A stretch of 64,000 bases of DNA from NCBI GenBank assembly GCA_937876375.1, contig CALEHY010000021.1:1-64000 (forward strand), written 5' to 3'. Both the position numbers and the translations under genes were made by a program. The DNA comes from an uncultured Clostridia bacterium. Lineage in GTDB: Bacteria; Bacillota; Clostridia; Oscillospirales; Acutalibacteraceae. The stretch's first letter is position 1. Every line of letters begins with the position of its first letter. Shown in pieces: positions 1 to 8,659 of the stretch. The notes under the pieces are model-generated. The model ran no database searches, was not told where the DNA came from, and worked only from the letters and a program-made list of their open reading frames with translations.

Positions 1-489
1 TGCATACTCGATTTCCTCTTCACGAGATTTGATGTCCCACTCTCTCCATGGAGCGATAATCTCCATCTCTGGAGCAAATGCCTTTAGTGTTAGCTCAAAT
101 CTAACCTGGTCGTTACCCTTACCAGTGCAACCATGACAGATAGCGTCAGCACCCTCCTTGATAGCGATATCAGCTAGTCCCTTTGCGATACAAGGACGAG
201 CGTGTGAGGTGCCTAGTAGATATGTCTCGTAGTCAGCACCAGCCTTTAGGCAAGGGAAGATATAGTCATCAACATACTCTTCCTTTAAATCTAGTACATA
301 TAGCTTTGATGCGCCAGTAGCAATAGCCTTCTCCTCTAGTCCATCAAGCTCTGTGCCTTGTCCAACGTCACCACTAACTGCTATAACCTCACAGTTGTTG
401 TAGTTTTCCTTTAGCCAAGGGATAATGATTGAAGTATCAAGTCCTCCAGAATATGCAAGGACTACCTTTTTAATATCTTTCTTGTTCAT
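1..489 (-). CDS. argG: Argininosuccinate synthase, N-terminal part (cut by window edge)
   Basis: Joins citrulline and aspartate with ATP to give argininosuccinate, the seventh step of arginine synthesis, in the cytoplasm. Only the first 163 codons lie in the window; the gene runs off the left edge. The visible protein starts [20 protein letters not shown], which carries the SGGLDTS ATP-pyrophosphatase loop, and later shows [12 protein letters not shown] and [14 protein letters not shown], all typical of ArgG. The start codon at 489 has AGGAG about nine bases upstream. It is transcribed away from the giant secreted-protein gene, from a promoter at 523-550, and ARG-box-like palindromes lie just beyond. 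Identity is very secure. Confidence 0.96.
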   Translation of the reverse strand, partial: MNKKDIKKVVLAYSGGLDTSIIIPWLKENYNNCEVIAVSGDVGQGTELDGLEEKAIATGASKLYVLDLKEEYVDDYIFPCLKAGADYETYLLGTSHARPCIAKGLADIAIKEGADAICHGCTGKGNDQVRFELTLKAFAPEMEIIAPWREWDIKSREEEIEYA

Positions 490-522
490 GTCGAAACTCC
501 TTTTTTGAATTAACTGCTACCT

Positions 523-550
523 ATTATATCACCTAAAAATTGAATTTCAA
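523..550 (-). promoter_or_regulatory. Sigma-A-type promoter of argG
   Basis: Read on the minus strand there is a TTGAAA -35 (545-550), a 16-base spacer and a perfect TATAAT -10 (523-528). The site lies 34 bases upstream of the argG start. This is seen directly; activity is inferred. Confidence 0.7.
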
Positions 551-567
551 CCTTTTTTGTAAAATTT

Positions 568-655
568 TGCATAAAAATACGAATATTATTGCTATTTTTA
601 TGCATTATATGTGTATAATCACAATGAATCTTGCATTTTTATGCATAAATATGCA
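568..655. promoter_or_regulatory. Cluster of ARG-box-like palindromes (putative ArgR operators)
   Basis: Two palindromes of form TGCAT-N4-ATGCA lie at 632-645 and 642-655, sharing ATGCAT. Degenerate copies lie at 568-581 and 590-604. ArgR/AhrC operators are tandem AT-rich palindromes of form TGNAT-W4-ATNCA, and the adjacent gene is argG, so arginine-dependent repression is a reasonable inference. The sites lie upstream of the argG -35, not on it. Confidence 0.45.
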
Positions 656-899
656 TATTTGTAGCATTGTTGTCATTATATAAATGGTATTCATCTTATG
701 AATTTAAATTTTTATTTAATTAATACCTATTATATATAGTCTGGCGTTAAAATATGACAAAATTTGATGATAACAAACTTACTGTTTATAGGCGTTAGAA
801 GAGCCTTTTTTACAAAAATATGGTGTTTGTAAGGGGAATTTGTTAATTTATTTGTTAACAAATTGTAAAAATTTTCAGCGATTTTTTTGAAAAATCCTC
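656..899. other. AT-rich intergenic stretch, mostly featureless
   Basis: No reading frame or RNA gene was recognised. The only structure seen is a weak AGGC/GCCT hairpin followed by six T residues at about 790-811, which could be a poor terminator for transcripts entering from the left. The stretch separates the argG control region from the promoter of the secreted-protein gene. Confidence 0.4.
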
Positions 900-928
900 T
901 TGCTTTATATTAAATTATATGATATAGT
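900..928 (+). promoter_or_regulatory. Promoter of the secreted-protein transcript
   Basis: TTGCTT (900-905), a 17-base spacer and TATAGT (923-928) form a good sigma-A promoter. Predicted transcription start is near 935, leaving a 160-base leader before the start codon at 1097. Confidence 0.65.
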
Positions 929-934
929 AATCGT

Positions 935-1090
935 GTATATTAAGGGGTGTACTACGCCCAATTTGGACTATGGGGAGATAGTCTACGCATATCAGCACAT
1001 ATTATTATGTGGACTGATGGGGTCAGATGTGAAAAAAGAATAATTGTGGCATACACCTAACCTTTTATATGAATTCTTTTTAAGGAGGAA
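935..1090 (+). ncRNA. Structured 5' leader, riboswitch-like, class not recognised
   Basis: A closing stem GGTGTA (946-951) pairs with TACACC (1052-1057). Inside it are a perfect hairpin GACTAT/ATAGTC (966-971 with 978-983) with a GGGGAG loop, and a hairpin CACATA/TATGTG (996-1001 with 1006-1011). The segment CTGA at 1014-1017 can pair upstream with TCAG (992-995) or downstream with TCAG (1023-1026) around a TGGGG loop, so two exclusive folds exist. The 3' end lies about 25 bases before the ribosome site AAGGAGG. I compared it by memory with common riboswitch consensuses (purine, THF, c-di-GMP I and II, yybP, fluoride, glutamine) and found no match. Confidence 0.5.
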
Positions 1091-1096
1091 TTATTT

Positions 1097-4000
1097 ATGG
1101 CAAAGAAATCAAAGAGACTTATATCCATTCTTCTTTCAGTCGTAATGGTTATTAGCTCAATTCCATTCGTTGCTATCTCTGCATTTGCTGAGGATAACAC
1201 TGCTAAGGATAACCTTTCTAGTGCTATTGAGCAGTTCGCACAGAAGATGGATGGAACATTTTACACAAATATGTCTGAAGCCTACAGAGCATATGTTACT
1301 GCTAATCAGACATTAGACATTTATGAGGCAACCGGCTATGACACTGGCATGCAGGCTGCTGCAAATGCCCTAAATTCAGCAATGAACTCAATGGGCACAT
1401 TCACAAGTAAGCAAGGTACTGCTCTTGGTAGTATGAGCAAGGATGATACATACACAACTGAGGCGTACTATAAGCAAATATACCAGAACCTACTATATTC
1501 ACCACAGACAACTTCTGCTGTTGGTGAGCATAAGGTACAGTGGGAGTCATCTTGGACTGGTTCTAACGGTGCTACCTTTAGAATTTACTATCCAACAACA
1601 GTAATGCTATATGATGGCAAGACTGATCCTACTATGGCTATTCTTGGTGAAGTACAGAACTACTACACTGGTACTTGGTCAAGAAATACTCGTGACTACG
1701 CTATGAACATGACTTCTTCAACAGCTAACGGTCTTGTATTTGCAAGAGCAGATGGTTGGGTAGGTTATGATAACCGTAAGGATAACAACCGTGGTCCAAA
1801 CTTTATGTGGACATATTTCGTAAATTCTAATATTCTACCATATTCACCAACTGGTACTCAGTATTATACTCACGATGGTGATTCAAGCACATCTTGGACA
1901 AATATCTTGAAGTATACTGGTGATTTCGCTGCTGGTTCATATAGCAAGACTATCACACCAACATTTACATATATCGGTGGTAACAAGAACAGTGCAAAGA
2001 TTACTGCTACTGTTACAGGTAACAACACACCTATCTATGTAATCAACTACAAGGCACTTGTTGACGCTGCAAAGTCAAACAAGGAGAAGATTATTCTTAA
2101 GGGTGCTAAAGAGAGCTATAAGCATGGTGGTTTGAATAGTGTTCTTAATGCTTATGAGACAGCTATGTCTGTTGATCCAACAAGCTACAACTATTCTTCA
2201 AATCCTGGCAATGCAGTTAACAACTGTGCTGATGCTATTAAGAGCGCTGTTAATGGTCTTAACAACGCTAAAACAACAGCTGATGGTAAGGGCTACGATA
2301 AACTAATTCAGGCTCTTAAGGATTCAAGAAACGATTACAATGCTGGTATCGCTGATCCTGATATCGCTAATGTTTATGCTGAAGGCGCATGGGATGATTT
2401 CAAGAATGCATATGAGGATGCTGGCAGAATATTCGAAAACCTAAAGACAACTAGTTATGACAAAGACGAACAGGCAGGAAAGCTTGCTGATGATCTTAAT
2501 CATTATAGAGAAAATCTAGTAGCTCTTGATAGAGTTGATGCAACTGCTCTTATCATTGCTATTAACAATGCTGAGGCTGTTATTGCTGCAAACAAATATT
2601 TCACAGCTGAAAGCTATGCTGCTACAAATGCTGTTGCTCTTGTAAATGCAGCAAAGACTGCAGTTTGGGGCTCTGTTGACAACTATGGCGTATCTGCTAA
2701 GCAGCTTGGTGACACAGAAGAAGCTAGAGCTACTGTTAAGACACAGGCTGATACTATTCGTGCTGCTCTTATGAAACTAAAGATTAACAAGGACGCTGTT
2801 GTTGTTGCTAGTGGACAGTCATACAATAGTGCTGTTATTGAGGCTAACAAGTATCTTGCTCATGCAGAGGATTACTCAAACGCTTCAAAGCTACAGGAAG
2901 CACTTGATGACGCTTCTATCTATGCTAATGACGAAGATCTATATCTTGATGCTTCTATCGAGGGTCATGCTCATTATGTAATTGAGACATATGCTTCTGG
3001 TGTAAACGCTATCATGTTTGCTATCCAGTCACTTAACCCATCATTCTCAAAGATTACTGATGGTACATTCGCTACAATGGGTGAGAAGATTACAACAACT
3101 ATTGATTCTTCAAGATATCCTGGCTACTTCATGCTAGACTTCTCACGTTACACTGGCACAATTATCTTCAAGACTGATCACCTTGATAAGGATTACGATC
3201 TTCCTGATGCACAGTTCGCTTGGAAGACAAACCGTAACTTTGATCAGCTACTTGATTCTATCAACATTAATGCTGATTCAGAGCTACAGAGTGGTGAAAT
3301 TATTTCTATCAGCTCATCTCAGGCTATTACTGATAACGCTCATGGTTGGGCTATGAATGGTGAGCAGACAAAGACATATACAGGTCTTCTTGCTATGAGT
3401 AATGGTGGTCTGGAGCTATCATTCCACGATATCAAGTGCTCAGGCTACAAGGGTGCTCATGGCCAGATTGGTTATGATGCTGACAGAAATTCTATCGGTC
3501 TTGATAGAATGGATTATGTATGGGATGATCTTCTAACTACAACAGAAGGTACAGAGCCATTCTCAGGCGGTATTACTTGTAAGTCAGAGAGCAACAGTGG
3601 TTACGGTTCAACTACTCTTAATGCAAAAATGACTATCAAGACAAAGGCTACTTCATCAAAGCTATTTGTTACAGATAAGGCTACTGGTGAGGTTGTTGAT
3701 CTTGCTGATACTGCAAATGTTAAGCTAACAAAGTTTGATACTTCTAACTCTTCATCATATATCGGTATGACATATTCATGGTCACACCACCCATTCAACT
3801 ACTGGCATGGTTATTCATATGATAGAGAGCAGTATGTACAGCAGATTTACGTTGTTGATATTTCATCATTGCTTGACCTTATCAGCTATGTAGAGAAGCT
3901 TGATCCTACACAGTATTCAAATAATTCTTGGGCTAACCTAACAAATGCTCTTATCGCAGCTAAGGACGAGATGCCTTATGCAGGTATGACAGCTGATGAA

Positions 4001-6202
4001 ATTTATGCAGCTTGTGATACAAGACTTCAGAACCTATTTGAGGCTATGATGGCTCTTGAGACACCTGCAAACAACCTAAAGATTAAGGAAATCCTTGATC
4101 AGACAACTTCTGTATATCGTAATGATGAGAGCAAGTGCGAGGCTACAACTTGGGCTGCTTTCACAAAGGCTTATGGTGATCTATATCAGGACTTCATGGG
4201 CAAGTATTCAGACAAGAACGTTCGTGACTATGGTGTTAGTGAGCAGGATATCGTTGATGCTGCTGCTGACGGTCTAATCGAGGCTTATGCTAACCTAGTT
4301 CGTTATGCTGACTTCCAGGTTATTAAGAATGCAATTACAATTCTTCGTAATTCTGTTCAGGACAAGAAGTTCACAGCTACACAGCTTAATGCTCTTGTAA
4401 CAGCAATCAATAACTATTCAGATTCTGATTGGTTCGTATTCTATATGCAGAACAAGGATGCTGTTGATGCTATTATCGACGAGCGTGAGGCTAACGATGC
4501 TATTCTAGCTCAAATGCACACATTCTATGATTCAAAGAATTCTGCATTTGCTGATTCACAGGCTGACATTCTTGCTGTAGCAAATGGTATTAACTCACTA
4601 ATCGATACTCTTGAAGAGGATACAGTTGATACATCAGTTCTTCAGGCACAAATTGAGAATATTTATGCAAGCTATACTGATCCAGATGCATGGCATGGTA
4701 TCGAAGAGGCTGTAGCAGCTATTGAGAACATGAATATGTTCACTGACTACGACCTACTTGGCAGAAATGTTAAGGTATACGCTTACGAGACAGAGGATGA
4801 AATTGATTTCGCTGTTAAGCAGCTACTTGAGGGCGATAGCGCTATCACTCCACAGGCATACGAGGTTAAGCTTGTTGATGCTAATGGTACTGTTGCAACA
4901 GCAACATATAACTATGGTACAAAGGTATATGTAACAGCTGATGGTGTTATTTCTGACGAGCCAGCTGATTCAACTGGTGCAAAGGCTGACTGGTATTATT
5001 CATACAAGTCAAATACTGCAGAGAATGGTGAGAAGTTCATTTCAACTGATACATTCCTTGCTTTCGTTCTAAAGGGTAACACAACTATTAGAATGCAGTC
5101 TGCTACAAATGCTGACAAGGTAAGAGTTAACTATGTAAACGGTCTAAATGGTAAGTCATTCAAGATTGATTATGTAGATGCTGGTACATCAGTAGCTCTT
5201 GATAAGGCTCCAGAGCTATACAACTACACATTTGCTAACTACACAGTTAATAATGTAGTTGTTGAAAAGAATGTTGTTGTTAACGAGGATACAGTTATCG
5301 TTGCTAACTACGACTACACTAAGGATACATATTCAGTAATTCTTGCTAATATGGCAGCATCACTTGCTGTTGGTGTTCCATTTACAGTATCTAACTTGAA
5401 GTATAATGATGTAATCACTGTTGATCCATCACAGATCAACAAGATTGATTCAAAGGATACAAGCAAGGTATCATATACAGTTAACGGTGAAAACTTTGAT
5501 ATGGGCTACAATAAGAGAGGTACTACTGCTGCTCTTAAGCTAACATATTGGGTTGCTGTTGATCCTGAATGTGTTGATGAGTGGCTTGCATACCTAAATA
5601 ATACAGCTACTTACAAGCAGTTCTCAGCTGTAATCAATGCTGATAGTAGCTTGGATGTTCCTCAGCTAACTGGTTCACTTCGTTTGATCGGTGTTGGCGA
5701 CAAGCTAAATTATCGTGTTCATGAGAATGCAATGATTATCGCTCTTGCTAAGCAGGATTACGATGCAATCGTAGCAAAGCAGAATGTTACTACTTACATT
5801 TCAAACAGAGATAAGAGAAACGCAACAGTATATTCAAGAGGCGATGTTGTTATGAACAGCGACAGCTTCTCAATCATCTCTGATTACTCACTACCAGCAG
5901 GCGCTGAGATGATAGAGACAGGTATCCTATTCCAGTCAAATGGTAATGCTACCGAGACATCTACTCCACTCACATTTGCTAATGTTGGTAAGGCACTAAA
6001 TGGTGATACAAAGGCAGTTGCTCGTATGAAGTCAACTCAGCATACAGCTGGTAATCAGTATGTAATCACTATTGGTTCTTCAAAGCTAAAGGGTGTTGGT
6101 GCTGTATCAATGCGTTATGCAGCATACATTATCTATGAGATTGATGGTGTTCAGTATGAGTACATTCAGTCACCTTCAGTTTCAGCAGTTGCTAATTTCT
6201 AA
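1097..6202 (+). CDS. Very large secreted protein with helical FIVAR-like modules
   Basis: 1701 residues. An N-terminal signal peptide is clear: lysines, a hydrophobic core at about residues 8-29, and a likely cleavage after AISAFA. Several three-helix stretches resemble FIVAR modules of surface proteins, at about residues 428-480, 480-560, 935-985 and 990-1060. A strand-rich Tyr/Val stretch near 1340-1410 resembles InlB-type repeats. There is no LPxTG motif, no C-terminal membrane anchor and no dockerin; the protein ends SPSVSAVANF. A strong ribosome site AAGGAGG precedes the start, and the even, translation-friendly codon use suggests high expression. It has its own promoter and structured leader, and is followed 15 bases later by a 51-residue ORF. 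An adhesin, matrix or carbohydrate-binding role is only inference; no catalytic motif was recognised. Confidence 0.8.
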   Translation: MAKKSKRLISILLSVVMVISSIPFVAISAFAEDNTAKDNLSSAIEQFAQKMDGTFYTNMSEAYRAYVTANQTLDIYEATGYDTGMQAAANALNSAMNSMGTFTSKQGTALGSMSKDDTYTTEAYYKQIYQNLLYSPQTTSAVGEHKVQWESSWTGSNGATFRIYYPTTVMLYDGKTDPTMAILGEVQNYYTGTWSRNTRDYAMNMTSSTANGLVFARADGWVGYDNRKDNNRGPNFMWTYFVNSNILPYSPTGTQYYTHDGDSSTSWTNILKYTGDFAAGSYSKTITPTFTYIGGNKNSAKITATVTGNNTPIYVINYKALVDAAKSNKEKIILKGAKESYKHGGLNSVLNAYETAMSVDPTSYNYSSNPGNAVNNCADAIKSAVNGLNNAKTTADGKGYDKLIQALKDSRNDYNAGIADPDIANVYAEGAWDDFKNAYEDAGRIFENLKTTSYDKDEQAGKLADDLNHYRENLVALDRVDATALIIAINNAEAVIAANKYFTAESYAATNAVALVNAAKTAVWGSVDNYGVSAKQLGDTEEARATVKTQADTIRAALMKLKINKDAVVVASGQSYNSAVIEANKYLAHAEDYSNASKLQEALDDASIYANDEDLYLDASIEGHAHYVIETYASGVNAIMFAIQSLNPSFSKITDGTFATMGEKITTTIDSSRYPGYFMLDFSRYTGTIIFKTDHLDKDYDLPDAQFAWKTNRNFDQLLDSININADSELQSGEIISISSSQAITDNAHGWAMNGEQTKTYTGLLAMSNGGLELSFHDIKCSGYKGAHGQIGYDADRNSIGLDRMDYVWDDLLTTTEGTEPFSGGITCKSESNSGYGSTTLNAKMTIKTKATSSKLFVTDKATGEVVDLADTANVKLTKFDTSNSSSYIGMTYSWSHHPFNYWHGYSYDREQYVQQIYVVDISSLLDLISYVEKLDPTQYSNNSWANLTNALIAAKDEMPYAGMTADEIYAACDTRLQNLFEAMMALETPANNLKIKEILDQTTSVYRNDESKCEATTWAAFTKAYGDLYQDFMGKYSDKNVRDYGVSEQDIVDAAADGLIEAYANLVRYADFQVIKNAITILRNSVQDKKFTATQLNALVTAINNYSDSDWFVFYMQNKDAVDAIIDEREANDAILAQMHTFYDSKNSAFADSQADILAVANGINSLIDTLEEDTVDTSVLQAQIENIYASYTDPDAWHGIEEAVAAIENMNMFTDYDLLGRNVKVYAYETEDEIDFAVKQLLEGDSAITPQAYEVKLVDANGTVATATYNYGTKVYVTADGVISDEPADSTGAKADWYYSYKSNTAENGEKFISTDTFLAFVLKGNTTIRMQSATNADKVRVNYVNGLNGKSFKIDYVDAGTSVALDKAPELYNYTFANYTVNNVVVEKNVVVNEDTVIVANYDYTKDTYSVILANMAASLAVGVPFTVSNLKYNDVITVDPSQINKIDSKDTSKVSYTVNGENFDMGYNKRGTTAALKLTYWVAVDPECVDEWLAYLNNTATYKQFSAVINADSSLDVPQLTGSLRLIGVGDKLNYRVHENAMIIALAKQDYDAIVAKQNVTTYISNRDKRNATVYSRGDVVMNSDSFSIISDYSLPAGAEMIETGILFQSNGNATETSTPLTFANVGKALNGDTKAVARMKSTQHTAGNQYVITIGSSKLKGVGAVSMRYAAYIIYEIDGVQYEYIQSPSVSAVANF

Positions 6203-6217
6203 TGGAGGTGTAGGATA

Positions 6218-6373
6218 ATGAGAAAATTTTATTCCGAACCAGAAGTAGAGATTAAGCAGTATGCATTGGCTCAGGGTTCATACATTACTACCTCAGATTT
6301 GAATGAAAAAAATCCTGATGGTAATGACAAGGACTTGGAAGACAAGGATACATACCCAGATTACTTCGGTTAA
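6218..6373 (+). CDS. 51-residue acidic small protein downstream of the giant secreted protein
   Basis: Starts MRKFYSEPEVEIKQYALAQG and ends with an Asp/Glu/Asn-rich tail finishing DTYPDYFG. The ribosome site GGAGG lies in the 15-base gap after the giant gene, and a strong terminator follows 12 bases after the stop, so the two genes form a closed transcription unit. There is no signal peptide, Cys residue or membrane segment. The opening pattern (K-Y/F-x-x-P-E-x-E-h) resembles short unannotated proteins I recall from other Clostridia, often with an acidic tail. That recollection is not proof. Possible roles include a cytoplasmic partner of the large protein before export, or a peptide precursor. 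Confidence 0.65.
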   Translation: MRKFYSEPEVEIKQYALAQGSYITTSDLNEKNPDGNDKDLEDKDTYPDYFG

Positions 6374-6384
6374 TAAAAATTATA

Positions 6385-6412
6385 AAGACTCTTCCCTCGG
6401 GAAGAGTCTTTT
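6385..6412 (+). terminator. Intrinsic terminator after the 51-residue ORF
   Basis: Arms AAGACTCTTCCC (6385-6396) and GGGAAGAGTCTT (6399-6410) pair perfectly and are followed by T residues. It closes the giant-protein transcription unit. Confidence 0.85.
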
Positions 6413-6712
6413 AATCTATTGAGAAAGTGGCTTGAACCACTAAACATATACAATATTAAAAGTCTTTCTTAATTTGGATTATAGAGAGATATTAAAAGTG
6501 GCTTTAATATCGAATTTAAGCCACTTTTTTAGTTTTTCGTTTTTTGCTCACAAGCGGTACCATCGTACAGCAAAGCTCGCAAAAATCGAAATTCAATTCC
6601 ACTTATCAACAGACATCAGAGTGTAGAAAAGGTTTTCTACACTCTGAAGGACTCTTTCTTTGGAAAGAGTCCTTTTTTATTTATTAAAACTTTATTACAT
6701 TGTCTATTTTGG
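6413..6712. other. Gene-free stretch holding three further hairpins
   Basis: No reading frame was recognised. Hairpins lie at 6494-6530 (AAAAGTGGCTT with AAGCCACTTTT, then T residues), 6617-6646 (14-base perfect arms starting CAGAGTGTAG with a two-base loop) and 6647-6678 (AAGGACTCTTTC with GAAAGAGTCCTT, then a T run). A small AGTGG/CCACT hairpin sits near 6426-6441. The first and third T-tailed hairpins look like intrinsic terminators. Why several are stacked here is unclear. Confidence 0.6.
6647..6678 (+). terminator. T-tailed hairpin ahead of the aromatic operon
   Basis: AAGGACTCTTTC and GAAAGAGTCCTT pair with a TTTG loop and run into TTTTTT. It would insulate the aromatic operon from upstream transcription. 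Confidence 0.75.
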
Positions 6713-6713
6713 T

Positions 6714-6742
6714 TTGACATATTATAATTTATATATTATTAT
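6714..6742 (+). promoter_or_regulatory. Promoter of the aromatic amino-acid operon
   Basis: A consensus TTGACA (6714-6719) is followed by a 17-base AT spacer and TATTAT (6737-6742), 38 bases before the tyrA start. No leader peptide or attenuator was seen between it and tyrA. Confidence 0.75.
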
Positions 6743-6780
6743 TAATATGTATTTTTATATATTTTAGATTGGAGTATTGT

Positions 6781-7608
6781 ATGAACATTCTTGTTTGTGG
6801 ATTGGGTCTTATTGGTGCTAGCTTGGCAAAGACCTTAAAGAAAAATACCAATCATACTGTACTTGGATGGAATAGAACACCATCAGTTACCGAAAAGGCA
6901 CTCCGTGATAATGCTATTGACCGTACTGGCGATATTGATGAGCTTATCCAGGAGGCTGATATCACTATTATCAATTTTTATCCAGAGGCTATTGTGCCAT
7001 TTATTATGGATCACAAGGACAGCTTTAAGAAGGATAGCATCGTTACTGACTCTTGTGGTATTAAGACAAAGATTTGCAGAGCTATTGAGAACGAGGATCT
7101 AGATTTTTATTTTATTGGTGCTCATCCAATGGCTGGTCGTGAGGTTGGTGGATATGATAACAGCCTTGCAACATTATATGATAAGGCTAGTTTTATCTGC
7201 ACACCATATGAGTCTACACCACGCAACAAGGTGGACGCTCTTGTTGGACTTGCACAGGAGATGGGTTTTGCTAGAACAGTAGTAACCACTCCAGAGCATC
7301 ACGATGAGATGATTGCTTTCACCTCACAGATTGCACATGTGCTTGCTTGCTCTTATGTGCTATCTCCACTTGCTCCAAATCATTCTGGCTATTCTGCTGG
7401 CTCTTACAGAGACGTTAGCCGTGTAGCAAGGATTAACGCTGATATGTGGGCTGATTTGTTTATTGACAACAAACAACCACTTATTGATGAAATTGATGAT
7501 CTCGTTTCTAATCTTATGAAATTTAAGTACAATATCGTGAACGAGGACACTGACGCTCTAAAGGATTTGATGAACAGAGCGAATAAGATTAAGGAAGAGA
7601 TTGGATAA
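6781..7608 (+). CDS. tyrA: Prephenate dehydrogenase
   Basis: Oxidatively decarboxylates prephenate to 4-hydroxyphenylpyruvate with NAD(P)+, the committed step to tyrosine. The 275-residue protein opens with the Rossmann motif GLGLIG (about residues 7-12) and has the family signature GAHPMAGRE around residues 119-127. The ATG at 6781 is chosen over an in-frame TTG at 6769 because GGAG sits six bases before it. It lacks a chorismate mutase or ACT extension, so it is a monofunctional enzyme. The stop overlaps the aroB start by one base, and it heads a five-gene block that turns DAHP-derived intermediates into Phe and Tyr precursors. Confidence 0.93.
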   Translation: MNILVCGLGLIGASLAKTLKKNTNHTVLGWNRTPSVTEKALRDNAIDRTGDIDELIQEADITIINFYPEAIVPFIMDHKDSFKKDSIVTDSCGIKTKICRAIENEDLDFYFIGAHPMAGREVGGYDNSLATLYDKASFICTPYESTPRNKVDALVGLAQEMGFARTVVTTPEHHDEMIAFTSQIAHVLACSYVLSPLAPNHSGYSAGSYRDVSRVARINADMWADLFIDNKQPLIDEIDDLVSNLMKFKYNIVNEDTDALKDLMNRANKIKEEIG

Positions 7609-8657
7609 TGAGAAAGCTAACTGTTAATGCTGGCAAGGGATATGACATACTTATAGAAAAAGGTATCTTGTCCTCTTGTGGAGAATATATTAAGTCTGTA
7701 TCAAGGGCTAACAAGGTAGTTATTATATCTGATAGTAATGTCGCTCCACTGTACCTTGACACAGTAAAAAATTCGATAACTAGTGCTGGATATGAGGTGT
7801 ACGATTACATTTTTCCAGCAGGTGAGGCATCAAAGACTACAGCTACTGTCATCGGTATGGTAGAATTTATGGCACAAAACGAGCTAACTCGTGGCGATTT
7901 GGTGGTAGCACTTGGCGGTGGCGTAACTGGTGATATGGCTGGATTTGCTGCTGCAATCTACCTTCGTGGTATTGATTTTGTGCAGATACCTACTTCGCTT
8001 TTGGCACAGGTTGATTCATCAGTTGGTGGCAAAACTGCTGTCGATTTGCCACAGGGTAAGAATTTGTGTGGTGCGTTCCATCAACCAATTTTGGTGCTAG
8101 TGGACACTAACACACTCGATACATTGTCACCACATTTCTTCTCTGATGGTCTTTCAGAGGCTATTAAGATGGGCTGTATCAAGAGCACTAGCCTTTTTGA
8201 AAAGATTGAGAATAACGACGCACACGATATTATAGACGAGATAGTCTATGAGTGCGATATGCTAAAGGCTGGTGTCGTTGAGCGTGACGAAAAAGAGCAT
8301 GGCGAGCGTGCACAGCTAAACTTTGGTCATACCGTTGGTCACGCTATCGAAAAGCTACATAATTTCACCACTATTTCGCATGGTGAAGCTGTTGGTATCG
8401 GCATGGTGATGATTACCAAGGCAGAGGAGCAGAACGGTATGCTCGAGCTTGGTACAAGTGATAGAATAGCAAATGTGCTGAAGAAATATGACCTTATGAC
8501 AGAGGATAGCAATTCTCTTGGCGATATCATTTCTGCTATGAATGCTGACAAAAAGCGTACTGGCACTGGTATCAACTTTACATTCATCCACTCCATTGGT
8601 GAGGGATATAACGAAAAAATTAACTACGGAGATATACCAAGCTTTTTTGGTGTTTGA
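7608..8657 (+). CDS. aroB: 3-dehydroquinate synthase
   Basis: Cyclises DAHP to 3-dehydroquinate, the second shikimate-pathway step, using NAD+ and a divalent metal. The 349-residue length is normal. Visible motifs are ALGGGVTGDMAGF for NAD binding, PTSLLAQVDSSVGGKTAVD in the active site, and NFGHTVGHAIE plus SHGEAVGIGM with metal-binding His residues. It starts on the last base of tyrA (TAATG) and is almost joined to aroA, which suggests translational coupling. DAHP synthase, AroD, AroE and AroK are not in this window. Confidence 0.96.
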   Translation: MRKLTVNAGKGYDILIEKGILSSCGEYIKSVSRANKVVIISDSNVAPLYLDTVKNSITSAGYEVYDYIFPAGEASKTTATVIGMVEFMAQNELTRGDLVVALGGGVTGDMAGFAAAIYLRGIDFVQIPTSLLAQVDSSVGGKTAVDLPQGKNLCGAFHQPILVLVDTNTLDTLSPHFFSDGLSEAIKMGCIKSTSLFEKIENNDAHDIIDEIVYECDMLKAGVVERDEKEHGERAQLNFGHTVGHAIEKLHNFTTISHGEAVGIGMVMITKAEEQNGMLELGTSDRIANVLKKYDLMTEDSNSLGDIISAMNADKKRTGTGINFTFIHSIGEGYNEKINYGDIPSFFGV

Positions 8658-8659
8658 TT

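Noticed and set aside
935..1060. ANTAR target (paired hexaloop hairpins) in the leader of the giant protein gene, given the ANTAR gene in this window.
   Set aside because: The first hairpin has a six-base loop but starts with G, not A; the second candidate has a five-base loop. There is also no terminator after the pair.
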